The position numbers were made by a program, and so were the translations under genes. This document shows positions 1 to 8,320 of a stretch of 39,355 nucleotides of DNA, in pieces. The stretch comes from an uncultured Lachnospiraceae bacterium (GTDB lineage Bacteria > Bacillota > Clostridia > Lachnospirales > Lachnospiraceae), in assembly GCA_905197485.1 (NCBI GenBank), contig CAJJYZ010000022.1, forward strand, positions 1-39,355, in the 5' to 3' direction. Position 1 is the first letter of the stretch; every line of letters starts with the position of its first letter. Under the pieces are notes generated by a model. That model was not told where the DNA came from and made no database searches. It saw only the letters and a program-made list of their open reading frames with translations.

Positions 1-80
1 ATGGGACATTTTCCCTTGGGGTATATTAGGACATTATCATAAATGGTTTATAAAATCTTGCGAGATAGCGGGCTTAGTAC

Positions 81-109
81 TTGCCTTTCGTGAAGGATTG
101 TGGTAAAAT
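81..109 (+). promoter_or_regulatory. Predicted sigma-A promoter of secG
   Basis: TTGCCT (81-86) and TAAAAT (104-109) are separated by 17 bases and lie about 30 bases upstream of the secG start. The remaining bases 1-80 show no gene or convincing structure. Assignment is by consensus match only. Confidence 0.6.
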
Positions 110-139
110 GAATAAGATTCATTTGTAGGAGGTATCGTG

Positions 140-382
140 ATGGACGTTTTAAAAGTAATTTTGATGATTATATTTGCAATAGACTGTATCGCTTTAACAG
201 CAATCGTATTACTTCAGGAAGGCAAGTCAGCAGGACTTGGAACAATCAGCGGGGCAGCCGACACATACTGGGGACAGAACAAGGGACGTTCCATGGAGGG
301 AGCGCTTGTAAAATCTACAAAGTTCCTTGCAATTCTCTTCATTGTGTTAGCAGCAGTATTGAATTTAAAAGTATTTGCATAA
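140..382 (+). CDS. secG: Preprotein translocase subunit SecG
   Basis: This is the small auxiliary subunit of the SecYEG channel, which helps SecA-driven protein export across the cytoplasmic membrane. The 80-residue product has two hydrophobic segments (about residues 3-24 and 57-78) joined by a polar loop rich in Gly, Ser and Ala with a QEGKSAGLG-type motif after TM1, the usual SecG layout and length. An AGGAGG at 127-132 lies 7 bases from ATG 140, which is preferred over the GTG at 137 that would be only 4 bases away. It is followed by a terminator and then the RNase R gene, the common Firmicutes order secG-rnr-smpB-ssrA. Confidence 0.93.
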   Translation: MDVLKVILMIIFAIDCIALTAIVLLQEGKSAGLGTISGAADTYWGQNKGRSMEGALVKSTKFLAILFIVLAAVLNLKVFA

Positions 383-405
383 GAAGTATGTAACGAAGGA
401 TAATG

Positions 406-441
406 ACGGACACTCTATTTGTAGTAGAGTGTTCGTTTTTT
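406..441 (+). terminator. Intrinsic terminator after secG
   Basis: A 12-bp stem (406-417 with 425-436, one G-U pair) has a 7-base loop and runs into a T tract. It separates secG from rnr. Confidence 0.85.
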
Positions 442-536
442 CGAATTATGGGAAATTCTTTCGGAATCCATAGAGATGATTTTTTTGTCGTCTTGTGAGA
501 ATCCGGAACACATATTTCGTGGGAAAGGAGACGGAT

Positions 537-2654
537 TTGGACAGTACGTTTGAGAAGAGAAAGAAAGTAATTTATGATTTTATCTGTGACGATTTCTATG
601 TGCCGATGAAATTGAAGGAAATTGCTATTATGCTTCAGGTGCCAAAAGAGGCAAAGGGCGAGTTGAAGAAAGTATTGGAATCGCTGGAAGCAGACGGCAA
701 GATTCGGGTGACGCAGAAAGGGAAATATGTCAAAGGTGAGGCGAAGACATTGACCGGCGTATATCAGGCGCATCCGAGAGGGTTTGGTTTTGTTGTGATG
801 GAGAATGAGTCCGAAGATATTTTCATTTCAGAAGATGATAGGAACGGAGCGTTTCATGGAGACCATGTGGAGGTTGTACTGAAGCCTTCAGCAGAAGGAA
901 AGAGAAGAGAAGGCAAGATTGTGAAAGTGCTTTCCCATGGGACAACACGTCTTGTAGGGTATTTCCAGCGGAATAAGAACTTCGGGTTTGTTCTGCCGGA
1001 TAATGCCAGATTTATCAAAGACGTTTTCGTGCCGCTGGAGCGTTCCAAGGGAGCGGTAACCGGACATAAAGTTGTAGTGGAACTAACTTCTTACGGTGGG
1101 GAGAATAAGAAACCGGAAGGAAAAGTTGTCGAGATTATCGGGCATGTCAACGACCCGGGGACAGACATTCTGTCTATCGTCAAAGGGTATGAACTGCCGG
1201 TGGAATTTCCGGAGAAGGTGCTGAATCAGGCTGCCAGATGTGGGGACTCCATCATTCCGGCAGATATCGCAGGGAGAAAGGACATCCGTTCCTGGCAGAC
1301 AGTGACCATCGATGGGGAAGATGCGAAAGACCTGGACGATGCGATATCCATTCGAAGAGAAGGGGAGAATTACATTTTAGGTGTTCACATCGCGGATGTA
1401 ACGAACTACGTGCAGGAACGGAGCGCTTTGGACAGGGAGGCTTATGAGCGCGGGACAAGCGTATACCTGGTAGACAGGGTGATTCCGATGCTTCCACATG
1501 CCCTTTCCAATGGAATTTGCTCCTTGAATGCGGGGGTAGACAGGCTGGCGCTTAGCTGTATTATGACGGTAAATCCGAAAGGGGAGATTATCGACCATGA
1601 AATCGCGGAATCTGTCATTTGTGTGGATGAGAGAATGAGTTACACAAGTGTAAAAAAGATTCTGGAAGAGCAGGATGCGAATGAGTGCGAAAGATATCGT
1701 GAGCTGGTGCCGATGTTTGAATTGATGGAAGAGCTTGCGGGGATTCTAAGAGCGAGACGTAAGAAACGTGGTTCGATTGATTTTGATTTTCCGGAGACGA
1801 AGATGGTGTTGGATGCGAATGGACATCCGATTGACATCAAGCCTTATGACAGAAACCTAGCGACAAAGATTATTGAAGATTTCATGCTGGCGGCCAATGA
1901 GACGGTGGCGGAAGATTATTTCTGGCAGGAGATTCCGTTCGTGTATCGTACCCATGAATCGCCGGATGAGGAGAAGATGAAGAAGCTGGCTACGTTTATC
2001 AATAACTTTGGACATTCGATTCATATTGCGAACAATGAGGTACGTCCGAAGGAAATACAGAAATTGCTTGCCAAAGTAGAAGGGACTCCGGAAGAGACGA
2101 TGATAAGCCGTCTTGCGCTCCGCTCCATGAAGCAGGCAAAATATACGCCGGAGAATACAGGACATTTTGGACTGGCGGCTCCGTATTATTGTCACTTTAC
2201 GTCCCCGATTCGCCGTTATCCGGACTTGCAGATTCATCGGATTATTAAGGAGAATCTGCGTGGAAGAATGAATGAAGACCGGAGAAGCCATTACGCCGCC
2301 ATCTTGGAAGAGGTATCGAAACATTCCAGCGAGATGGAGCGAAGGGCGGAGGAAGCAGAGCGGGAGACTGTGAAGCTTAAGAAAGTGGAATATATGGAGG
2401 ACAGACTTGGAGAAGAGTTCGAAGGCGTGGTGTCCGGTATCACGAAATGGGGCGTGTATGTGGAACTTCCGAATACCATTGAAGGGCTGGTTCATGTAAC
2501 GAATATGTATGACGACCACTATGATTATTATGAGGACAGATACGAGATGGTCGGGGAACATACAGGGAAGATATATCAATTAGGACAATCTGTGCGGATT
2601 CGCGTCATTGGCGTGGACCATCTGCAGAGAACTATTGATTTCGAGTTTGCATAA
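537..2654 (+). CDS. rnr: Ribonuclease R (3'-5' exoribonuclease)
   Basis: RNase R degrades structured RNA processively from the 3' end and removes defective mRNAs released by trans-translation. The 705-residue product has an N-terminal winged-helix region (about 1-65), cold-shock domains (about 70-220), the RNB catalytic domain (about 245-575) and a C-terminal S1 domain (from about 624). The metal-binding acidic cluster GEDAKDLDDA is at about 258-268, and the RNB arginine motif FTSPIRRYPDLQIHR is intact. The frame is open further upstream, but AAAGGAG at 524-530 points to TTG 537 as the start, and the protein from there has the family's usual N-terminus. smpB and ssrA follow directly, fitting the shared quality-control role. 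Confidence 0.95.
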   Translation: MDSTFEKRKKVIYDFICDDFYVPMKLKEIAIMLQVPKEAKGELKKVLESLEADGKIRVTQKGKYVKGEAKTLTGVYQAHPRGFGFVVMENESEDIFISEDDRNGAFHGDHVEVVLKPSAEGKRREGKIVKVLSHGTTRLVGYFQRNKNFGFVLPDNARFIKDVFVPLERSKGAVTGHKVVVELTSYGGENKKPEGKVVEIIGHVNDPGTDILSIVKGYELPVEFPEKVLNQAARCGDSIIPADIAGRKDIRSWQTVTIDGEDAKDLDDAISIRREGENYILGVHIADVTNYVQERSALDREAYERGTSVYLVDRVIPMLPHALSNGICSLNAGVDRLALSCIMTVNPKGEIIDHEIAESVICVDERMSYTSVKKILEEQDANECERYRELVPMFELMEELAGILRARRKKRGSIDFDFPETKMVLDANGHPIDIKPYDRNLATKIIEDFMLAANETVAEDYFWQEIPFVYRTHESPDEEKMKKLATFINNFGHSIHIANNEVRPKEIQKLLAKVEGTPEETMISRLALRSMKQAKYTPENTGHFGLAAPYYCHFTSPIRRYPDLQIHRIIKENLRGRMNEDRRSHYAAILEEVSKHSSEMERRAEEAERETVKLKKVEYMEDRLGEEFEGVVSGITKWGVYVELPNTIEGLVHVTNMYDDHYDYYEDRYEMVGEHTGKIYQLGQSVRIRVIGVDHLQRTIDFEFA

Positions 2655-2667
2655 AGAGGAGTTAAAA

Positions 2668-3135
2668 ATGGGAAAGACAGACATGAAATTAATTGCAAAT
2701 AATAAAAAGGCATACCATGACTTCTTTATCCTTGATACCTATGAAGCGGGCATTGCGCTTCATGGGACCGAGGTAAAGTCGCTGCGTATGGGCAAATGCA
2801 GTATCAAAGAATCTTTTATTCGGGTAGAGAATGGGGAGATGTTTATCTATGGTATGCATATCAGTCCGTATGAAAAAGGAAATATCTTCAACAAAGACCC
2901 GCTGCGTGTGAGAAAATTATTGCTGCATAAGTCGGAGATTCACAAGCTTCTCGGGAAGACACAGGAGAAAGGAATGTCTATTGTTCCGTTGAAAGTTTAC
3001 CTGAAGGGAAGTCTTGTTAAAGTGGAAATCGGACTTGCAAAAGGTAAGAAGCTATATGACAAGCGGGAAGATATAGCCAAGAAAGACCAGAAGAGAGAAG
3101 CGGCAAGAGAATTTAAAATCCGCAATTTCGGTTAG
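2668..3135 (+). CDS. smpB: SsrA-binding protein SmpB
   Basis: SmpB binds the tRNA-like domain of tmRNA and delivers it to stalled ribosomes. The 155-residue product has the usual length and motifs: an N-terminal NNKKAYHDFF region, the GTEVKSLR segment, and a basic C-terminal tail (KREDIAKKDQKREAAREFK) expected to enter the empty mRNA channel. AGAGGAG at 2655-2661 sits 6 bases before ATG 2668, so the longer open frame from 2608 inside rnr is not the start. The gene begins 13 bases after the rnr stop and lies about 350 bases upstream of its RNA partner ssrA. Confidence 0.96.
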   Translation: MGKTDMKLIANNKKAYHDFFILDTYEAGIALHGTEVKSLRMGKCSIKESFIRVENGEMFIYGMHISPYEKGNIFNKDPLRVRKLLLHKSEIHKLLGKTQEKGMSIVPLKVYLKGSLVKVEIGLAKGKKLYDKREDIAKKDQKREAAREFKIRNFG

Positions 3136-3168
3136 AACGAAAGTTTTCATGAACATTTAGGAGGAATT

Positions 3169-3402
3169 ATGGTACCAACAACGAAAAAAGAACTGACAAA
3201 GCTTGTGACAGATACGACGGTGGAGATGTATGAAGAACTGACGCCACAGCTTATCCAGTTAATCGACCAGACAAAACATAACGAAGCGTTGACAGAGGCA
3301 CAGAAACAGGATGAAATCGCATTACACATGATGGGTTATGTAAAATCATGTACGAATGAGATTATCATTGATGTTCTGGCGGAGATTCTTGGATTGGAAT
3401 AG
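3169..3402 (+). CDS. Small helical protein of unknown function
   Basis: A 77-residue acidic protein with no signal peptide or membrane segment; it looks mostly alpha-helical, with a run of Glu, Gln, Lys and Leu. A clear TAGGAGGAATT precedes ATG 3169, so translation is likely. It sits between smpB and the ssrA promoter and may be read through from rnr-smpB. I do not recognise the family. Nothing in the sequence indicates enzymatic function; a role tied to the neighbouring trans-translation genes would be a guess from position only. Confidence 0.7.
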   Translation: MVPTTKKELTKLVTDTTVEMYEELTPQLIQLIDQTKHNEALTEAQKQDEIALHMMGYVKSCTNEIIIDVLAEILGLE

Positions 3403-3414
3403 ATTGCCAGACCC

Positions 3415-3443
3415 TTGACAGATAGGAAAAGGAACACTATAAT
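3415..3443 (+). promoter_or_regulatory. Strong sigma-A promoter of ssrA
   Basis: Perfect TTGACA (3415-3420) and perfect TATAAT (3438-3443) with a 17-base spacer, about 40 bases upstream of the mature tmRNA 5' end. The implied precursor leader of about 30 bases would be removed by RNase P. Confidence 0.9.
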
Positions 3444-3482
3444 AGACTTACGTTTGCGAACCATAACAAACTTGATGCATCA

Positions 3483-3825
3483 GGGCTTGTACTGGTTTCG
3501 ACGGGGGTTTTGAAGTTTGGGAAGCCATCCGCGGGACGGGACCGCGCAACAATCCGTAATTAAATATAAACGCAGACGAAAATTTAGCGTACGCTGCCTA
3601 GTGGCAGCAGTCGGTCTTGAGTCACCCGCTGCTTAAGAGTCCGGCTTCGACCTTGCGGGGCACTTCGTTTCCAAAGCTTTGAGGAGATGGAAGAATTTAT
3701 GAAGCTACTAAAGCCGGAAGCCCGTCATTAGGCGGTCGGCAGAGGGAATGTTAAAATGATGACTGTGATGGGAGATGCCTGAATGGACGGGCTTTCGGAC
3801 AGGGGTTCGATTCCCCTCAGGTCCA
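3483..3825 (+). ncRNA. ssrA: Transfer-messenger RNA (tmRNA)
   Basis: tmRNA rescues stalled ribosomes and appends a degradation tag. The hallmark 5' segment ACTGGTTTCGACGGGG is present, and the 3' T arm GGGGTTCGATTCCCC is at 3802-3816. The acceptor stem pairs GGGCTTG (3483-3489) with CAGGTCC (3818-3824) using two G-U pairs, with A3825 as discriminator. The tag frame resumes at GCA 3572 and ends at TAG 3599-3601, giving A-D-E-N-L-A-Y-A-A after the charged alanine. CCA is not encoded; the next bases are CTA, so the end must be added enzymatically. At about 343 nt it is a typical one-piece tmRNA. Confidence 0.96.
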
Positions 3826-3828
3826 CTA

Positions 3829-3881
3829 AAAACACTAGGAAAAGATTTGAAGTTTTGAGTCTTTGCTAGTGTTTTATTTTT
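3829..3881 (+). terminator. Intrinsic terminator of ssrA
   Basis: AAAACACTAG (3829-3838) pairs with CTAGTGTTTT (3866-3875), and an inner AAAGA/TCTTT pairing is possible. The T-rich tail follows. Confidence 0.8.
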
Positions 3882-3912
3882 GCAAAAATTTTGAAACAGT
3901 TATCCTGGAGGT

Positions 3913-3941
3913 TTGTCGAAAAGAAGGGAACGTGGTATAAT
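3913..3941 (+). promoter_or_regulatory. Predicted promoter of aroK-maf-HAD
   Basis: TTGTCG (3913-3918), a 17-base spacer and TATAAT (3936-3941) preceded by TGG, an extended -10. It lies about 40 bases upstream of the shikimate kinase start. Confidence 0.7.
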
Positions 3942-3979
3942 CACCTAATAGAAATTCAACGAGAGGAAAACTGTCTGAA

Positions 3980-4495
3980 ATGAAAAATATATTTTTAGTT
4001 GGTTTTATGGGGACGGGAAAGAGCACGATTGCTAGACGCATGAAACAAAAATACCATATGGAAATCATAGAGATGGATGAACGGATTGAGAAGAGGGAAG
4101 GCATGAGAATCCCCGAACTATTTCAAACCTATGGGGAGGAATATTTCCGTAACCTTGAGACAGAGTTGTTGTCAGAAATTCAAGAGGAAGAGAATCTTGT
4201 TGTTTCCTGCGGAGGAGGCGCAGTGTTGCGGGAGGAAAATGTACGCAAGATGAAAGCATGCGGCGTGGTGGTTCTTTTAACTGCGAGTCCGCAGACGATT
4301 TTAAAACGCGTAAGGAACAACAATAGACGTCCCTTGTTAGAAGGGAAGAAAACAATACAGGATATTCGGGAATTGATGGAGGCGCGTCGCGAATCATATG
4401 AAAGTGCAGCGGATATACGCATCTGTGTAGATAATAAAAATTCTGAGGATATTTGTGTGGAAATTATAAACAGAGCAAAAGAATTGGAGAAATAA
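3980..4495 (+). CDS. aroK: Shikimate kinase
   Basis: It phosphorylates shikimate with ATP to shikimate 3-phosphate, the fifth step of chorismate synthesis in the cytoplasm. The 171-residue product has the P-loop GFMGTGKST at residues 8-16, the substrate-binding acidic motif IIEMDERIE (about 29-37), the CGGGAVL motif near residue 77 and a lid region with NNNRRPLL. Length is normal for the family. AGAGGA lies about 12 bases before ATG 3980, a little far but with no better start. It stands alone here without other aro genes, co-transcribed with maf and a HAD hydrolase, with 1 base between its stop and the maf start. Confidence 0.92.
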   Translation: MKNIFLVGFMGTGKSTIARRMKQKYHMEIIEMDERIEKREGMRIPELFQTYGEEYFRNLETELLSEIQEEENLVVSCGGGAVLREENVRKMKACGVVVLLTASPQTILKRVRNNNRRPLLEGKKTIQDIRELMEARRESYESAADIRICVDNKNSEDICVEIINRAKELEK

Positions 4496-4496
4496 G

Positions 4497-5072
4497 ATGG
4501 ATAAGAGAATCATATTAGCTTCGGGTTCGCCGAGAAGAAGAGAGATTATGGAACAGGCAGGATATACGTTTGAGATTCAGGTGAGCCAGAAGGAAGAAAT
4601 TTACAAAAGCACAGAACCGGATGAGGTCGTGAAGGAATTGGCGCTTTTGAAAGCGGAGGATATCGCAGGACAAAATGAACAGCGGAATCTCATTGTAATT
4701 GGTGCGGATACGGTCGTTGCGCATCGAGGGAAGATTCTCGGAAAACCGAAAAATGATGCGGATGCGTTTGCCATGATTCAAGGAATCCAAGGAGAAGTTC
4801 ATTTTGTATATACAGGAATTGCAATTCTTTCTTTTGATGAAGAAGGCAATAAGACGGTAGTGAACCGCGCAGTAGGAACGAAGGTATTCGTAGATGAGAT
4901 GACCGAAGAGGAGATTCGCGCATATCTGGCGACCGGGGAACACTGTGACAAGGCCGGAAGTTATGCGATTCAAGGAAAATTCGCGCCGTATATCGAGAAG
5001 ATAGAGGGAGATTATTATAACGTGGTTGGACTCCCGATTTCTTATATTCGTAAGGCATTAAAAAATTTATAG
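4497..5072 (+). CDS. maf: Maf family nucleoside triphosphate pyrophosphatase
   Basis: Maf proteins hydrolyse non-canonical or excess nucleoside triphosphates (typically dTTP/UTP) to monophosphates and pyrophosphate, and overexpression affects septum formation. The 191-residue product has the N-terminal substrate loop LASGSPRR (7-14), the GADTVV catalytic segment with its general-base Asp (about 69-74), LGKPKN, and the C-terminal DKAGSYAIQGKFAPYI and GDYYNVVGLP motifs. The start follows the aroK stop by one base, so the two are probably translationally coupled. The exact nucleotide preference cannot be read from the sequence. Confidence 0.93.
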   Translation: MDKRIILASGSPRRREIMEQAGYTFEIQVSQKEEIYKSTEPDEVVKELALLKAEDIAGQNEQRNLIVIGADTVVAHRGKILGKPKNDADAFAMIQGIQGEVHFVYTGIAILSFDEEGNKTVVNRAVGTKVFVDEMTEEEIRAYLATGEHCDKAGSYAIQGKFAPYIEKIEGDYYNVVGLPISYIRKALKNL

Positions 5073-5090
5073 AAAACGGGATGGACAGGG

Positions 5091-5750
5091 ATGATAAAAG
5101 CATTGTTATTTGATATGGATGGACTACTGTTAGACTCTGAACGGGTTGTACAGTATTCTTGGAATGTGGCGGGCAAGCAGCTCGGCTATGGGAAAGTAGG
5201 CGAGCACATTTATAAGACGCTTGGCATGAACGTAACCGGAAGAATTGCGTATTTCAAACAGGCATTGGGGGAAGAATTTCCATACGATGAGTTTCAGGCG
5301 CTTTCGAGAAAAGCCTTTTTTGAAGTGGCAGATAACGAAGGGATTCCGTTGAAACAAGGGGCGAAGGAACTGATTTCTTACGCGAAACAGATGGGGTATC
5401 GGATAGGGCTTGTCACATCTTCCAGACGAGAATATGCGGTGGATATTTTGACGAAAGCCGGAATTTTTCACTATTTTGATGGATGCATGTTTGGAGATAT
5501 GGTGACGAAATCGAAGCCGGACCCGGAAATCTACCGGAAAAGCGCTGAAATACTTGGCGTTCGTCCGGAGTATTGTATTGCCTTTGAAGATGCCCCTGCG
5601 GGCGTGGAGTCTGCAACAGCAGCGGGAATTGATGTTATTATGATACCGGACCTTGTCAAACCGGACGAGGAGACGAAGATGCGGGCATGGAAGGTGCTGG
5701 ACACGCTGGATGAGGCGATTGCGCTCCTGCGGATGGAAGCGAGAGGATAG
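5091..5750 (+). CDS. HAD-family hydrolase, beta-phosphoglucomutase-like
   Basis: A 219-residue HAD phosphatase of the IA subfamily with an alpha-helical cap. Motif I is FDMDGLLLDSE (8-18) with the nucleophile and acid/base Asp pair; motif II is LVTSS (about 104-108); the motif III lysine lies in KSKPDPEIY (about 141-149); motif IV is AFEDAPAG (about 164-171). Such proteins dephosphorylate sugar phosphates or act as phosphoglucomutases; the substrate cannot be decided from sequence. It starts 18 bases after maf and is followed by a strong terminator, so it ends the aroK-maf unit. Confidence 0.88.
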   Translation: MIKALLFDMDGLLLDSERVVQYSWNVAGKQLGYGKVGEHIYKTLGMNVTGRIAYFKQALGEEFPYDEFQALSRKAFFEVADNEGIPLKQGAKELISYAKQMGYRIGLVTSSRREYAVDILTKAGIFHYFDGCMFGDMVTKSKPDPEIYRKSAEILGVRPEYCIAFEDAPAGVESATAAGIDVIMIPDLVKPDEETKMRAWKVLDTLDEAIALLRMEARG

Positions 5751-5767
5751 GAAAGATAGGAATAAAC

Positions 5768-5815
5768 GTGGAATGAAAGTGTAGAATGTTTACACCTTTG
5801 TTCCACATTTTTTTT
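5768..5815 (+). terminator. Intrinsic terminator after the HAD gene
   Basis: GTGGAA (5768-5773) pairs with TTCCAC (5801-5806), enclosing an inner GTGTA/TACAC stem, followed by eight T residues at 5808-5815. Confidence 0.85.
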
Positions 5816-5929
5816 GCAGTTCGTGAAATAAAATTACTTAAACGCAAGAAAAATATTTTCAAGATAATGCAAAATGCACAAAAATAAATAGCAAAAAGAA
5901 ATAAAATAAACAAAAAATGATAAAAATAA

Positions 5930-5957
5930 TTGACATCATGAAATAAAGTTTTATAAT
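5930..5957 (+). promoter_or_regulatory. Promoter of the sugar-uptake operon
   Basis: TTGACA (5930-5935) and TATAAT (5952-5957) are 16 bases apart, in a very AT-rich stretch about 58 bases before the binding-protein start. No convincing catabolite-control or RpiR site was found nearby. Confidence 0.8.
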
Positions 5958-6014
5958 GAAAGTAACAAGAAGAGAAAAGAGCAATGTCTTAACATTAAAA
6001 AAGGAGGATGAACT

Positions 6015-7310
6015 ATGAAATTCAAATCGGTAATGAAGAAGGCTCTCGCTACAGCATTGGCAGGAACGATGGTATTTTCAATGGCAGCGTGTGGTTCGAA
6101 GGAAAAGGAAGGAGATGCAAAAGGAAAGGATGACGGAGAAGTTACTTTAGAATTTCAACAATGGTGGGGTGTAGAACTTCCAGAAGGAGCATTGGATAAA
6201 ATTTGCCAGAAGTTTACGGATGATACGGGAATTAAGATTGAACTGTTAAGCAATCCATATGCGGATACGAAGACGCAGATTGCCGCTGGTGCAGCAGCAG
6301 GAACGATGGCTGATGTAGTCGGACTCGATGGTTCCTGGGTATATGACTTTGCAAAGCAAGGCGCAATTGCTAATCTGACAGAGCTTATGGAAAAGGACGG
6401 ATATGATGCGAGTCAGTTATCAGACCAGATTAAATATAAAGATAATACTTATATGATTCCTGTTGTAAACTTTGCGTATCCACTATATGTAAATATGGAT
6501 ATTCTGAAAGAAGCTGGTGTAGAGAAGGTACCTACGACGTGGACAGAGTTTTTGGATGCTTGTGAAAAAATTACAAAAAATACAGACGCAGCAGCATATG
6601 CAATTCCTTTGTCGTCTGAAGCTCCAAATGGCATTCAAAATCAGTTTATGAGTTGGGTATGGGCTTCCGGTGGAACGATGTTAAATGAAGGAAAACCTGG
6701 TCTGGAAGGAAATAAAACGATTGCGGCAGTAACAGATTTATTTAAAGAAATGAGCGAAAAAGGATATCTTGCCAAAGGTGTTAACGCGATGAAAGAACAG
6801 GATATGGTGAATGAATTCCAAAATGGAAGATTGGCATTCATGGTAGATGGTATTTCACATCTTACGTTGATTAAAGAAGAAGCACCGGACTTAAACTTTG
6901 ATTATGCGCCAATGCCGGTTCAAGATGGATATACTGGAGAAAGCGGTCTTGATGTGGCGAACTGGGGAATTGGCATTGCAGAAAATTGTGAACATAAGGA
7001 AGAAGCAATGCAGTTTGTAGAATATTTGATGAGCCCAGAAGTAAATGCAGAATTAGCACAGCTTGCAAATGCATTCCCTGGAAATTCCAAATCGGAACCG
7101 GACTATTCAGCAAATGATGAATTGTTTAAAAAGGCCTATGAGAATTTCGGAAAGGGTTATGCAATCAACGAATTTACGGGTGCACCAACATCAGAAGATT
7201 TGATGAGAAGCTTTAATGAGCAATTTGTATTATATCTTGATGGAGACGTAGCTTCATCAGATGAAATGTTAAGTGCAGTTCAGAAAGCATGGGAGCCGGC
7301 ATTTGAATAA
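6015..7310 (+). CDS. Sugar ABC transporter substrate-binding lipoprotein
   Basis: A 431-residue extracellular solute-binding protein of the family 1 type. The N-terminus is a lipoprotein signal peptide with lipobox SMAAC, the lipidated residue being Cys26, followed by a Lys/Glu/Gly-rich linker (27-42). The mature part begins VTLEFQQWWG and has the usual TKIAAGAAAGTMADVVGLDG and PEVNAELAQ-type segments of sugar-binding proteins. An AAGGAGG sits just before ATG 6015. Two matching permeases follow, and metabolic genes downstream suggest a monosaccharide or small saccharide. The actual ligand is unknown. Confidence 0.92.
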   Translation: MKFKSVMKKALATALAGTMVFSMAACGSKEKEGDAKGKDDGEVTLEFQQWWGVELPEGALDKICQKFTDDTGIKIELLSNPYADTKTQIAAGAAAGTMADVVGLDGSWVYDFAKQGAIANLTELMEKDGYDASQLSDQIKYKDNTYMIPVVNFAYPLYVNMDILKEAGVEKVPTTWTEFLDACEKITKNTDAAAYAIPLSSEAPNGIQNQFMSWVWASGGTMLNEGKPGLEGNKTIAAVTDLFKEMSEKGYLAKGVNAMKEQDMVNEFQNGRLAFMVDGISHLTLIKEEAPDLNFDYAPMPVQDGYTGESGLDVANWGIGIAENCEHKEEAMQFVEYLMSPEVNAELAQLANAFPGNSKSEPDYSANDELFKKAYENFGKGYAINEFTGAPTSEDLMRSFNEQFVLYLDGDVASSDEMLSAVQKAWEPAFE

Positions 7311-7337
7311 TTAGAAATTTGACAGGACAACAGAATG

Positions 7338-7367
7338 AGGGACTGTGTAAAAAAATGCACAGTCCTT
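7338..7367 (+). terminator. Intercistronic stem-loop between binding protein and permeases
   Basis: AGGGACTGTG (7338-7347) pairs with CACAGTCCTT (7358-7367), one G-U pair, loop of 10. There is no long T tract, so it more likely protects the 3' end of the binding-protein mRNA or terminates only partially, which would give more binding protein than permease. Confidence 0.6.
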
Positions 7368-7396
7368 GAATAAAAATGGAAGGAGTGAGAACAAGG

Positions 7397-8317
7397 ATGA
7401 CTCAGGGAAACGAATTGGTTTCAAAGAATAGAAGAAACAAAAAGAATATAAGGAAACAACTTATGCCATATGGGTATCTTCTTCCAACAATCATCCTGCT
7501 GTTTATTCTTTTACTCATCCCAATTGTCATGGTGATAGGGTATTCTTTGTATGATAATGTAATTGTTAATAAAAATCCTGTTTTTGTAGGATTGGAGAAT
7601 TATAAGACGGTGCTTTTAGATTCCAATTTCCATATAGCAATCAGGAATACGTTATTCTTCGTAATCGTGAGCATTGTTGCACACATGTTGATTGGAATGG
7701 TATTTGCGCTTTTACTGAATACCAGGTATCTGGGAAGAAGAACGAAAGGAATTTTTAGGGTTATCTATGCATTGCCATGGATGTTTACGGCATCTGTCAT
7801 TGCTATTTTATGGAGAGTAATGCTGGACCCAAACGGAGTGATTAACTATTTATTGCAGACATTCCATTTAAGTGCGGATACAATAGAATTTTTGGCGTCA
7901 AGAGAATTTGCGCTGAAATCAGTAACATTAATCAATATATGGTCGGGATATCCGTTTTATATGATTAGTATTCTTGCAGGATTGCAAGGGATTTCGATGG
8001 ACCTTTATGAAGCGGCTGCTCTTGACGGGGCAGGAACGATTCAGACATATTTTCGAATCACACTTCCGCAGTTGAAACCGATTTTAATCAGTTTGGTTAT
8101 GCTGGATTTTGTATGGACATTGCAACAGTTTGCATTGATTTGGATGACTACAGGAGGAGGTCCGGTAAATGCAACTGAGATGGTAAGTACTTATATTTAT
8201 AAACAAGGATTTAGTAAATATCAGTATTCGATGGCATCTACCGGTGCGGTGATTCTTCTTATAATCTGTACCATTATCGGAATTTTCTATGTAAGACAGC
8301 AGAAAGCGAGGGATTAA
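7397..8317 (+). CDS. Sugar ABC transporter permease 1 (MalF-like)
   Basis: A membrane subunit of a CUT1-type sugar importer. The 306-residue product has a basic N-terminus, six predicted membrane segments and the EAA loop YEAAALDGAGTIQTYFRITL at about 204-223, which contacts the ATPase. AAGGAGTGAG at 7380-7389 lies ahead of ATG 7397; the in-frame ATG at 7376 has no ribosome-binding site. The stop is followed after 3 bases by the second permease start. No ATPase gene is present in the operon, so a shared MsmX/MsmK-type ATPase encoded elsewhere is likely. Confidence 0.92.
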   Translation: MTQGNELVSKNRRNKKNIRKQLMPYGYLLPTIILLFILLLIPIVMVIGYSLYDNVIVNKNPVFVGLENYKTVLLDSNFHIAIRNTLFFVIVSIVAHMLIGMVFALLLNTRYLGRRTKGIFRVIYALPWMFTASVIAILWRVMLDPNGVINYLLQTFHLSADTIEFLASREFALKSVTLINIWSGYPFYMISILAGLQGISMDLYEAAALDGAGTIQTYFRITLPQLKPILISLVMLDFVWTLQQFALIWMTTGGGPVNATEMVSTYIYKQGFSKYQYSMASTGAVILLIICTIIGIFYVRQQKARD

Positions 8318-8320
8318 AAT

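Noticed and set aside
1857..2579. Long leftward frame of 240 codons inside rnr
   Set aside because: It is a shadow of the RNase R gene with no ribosome-binding site and a low-complexity, non-protein-like product.
5940..5970. Catabolite-responsive element or RpiR operator at the sugar operon promoter
   Set aside because: Only partial, AT-rich matches were found, no clear palindrome.
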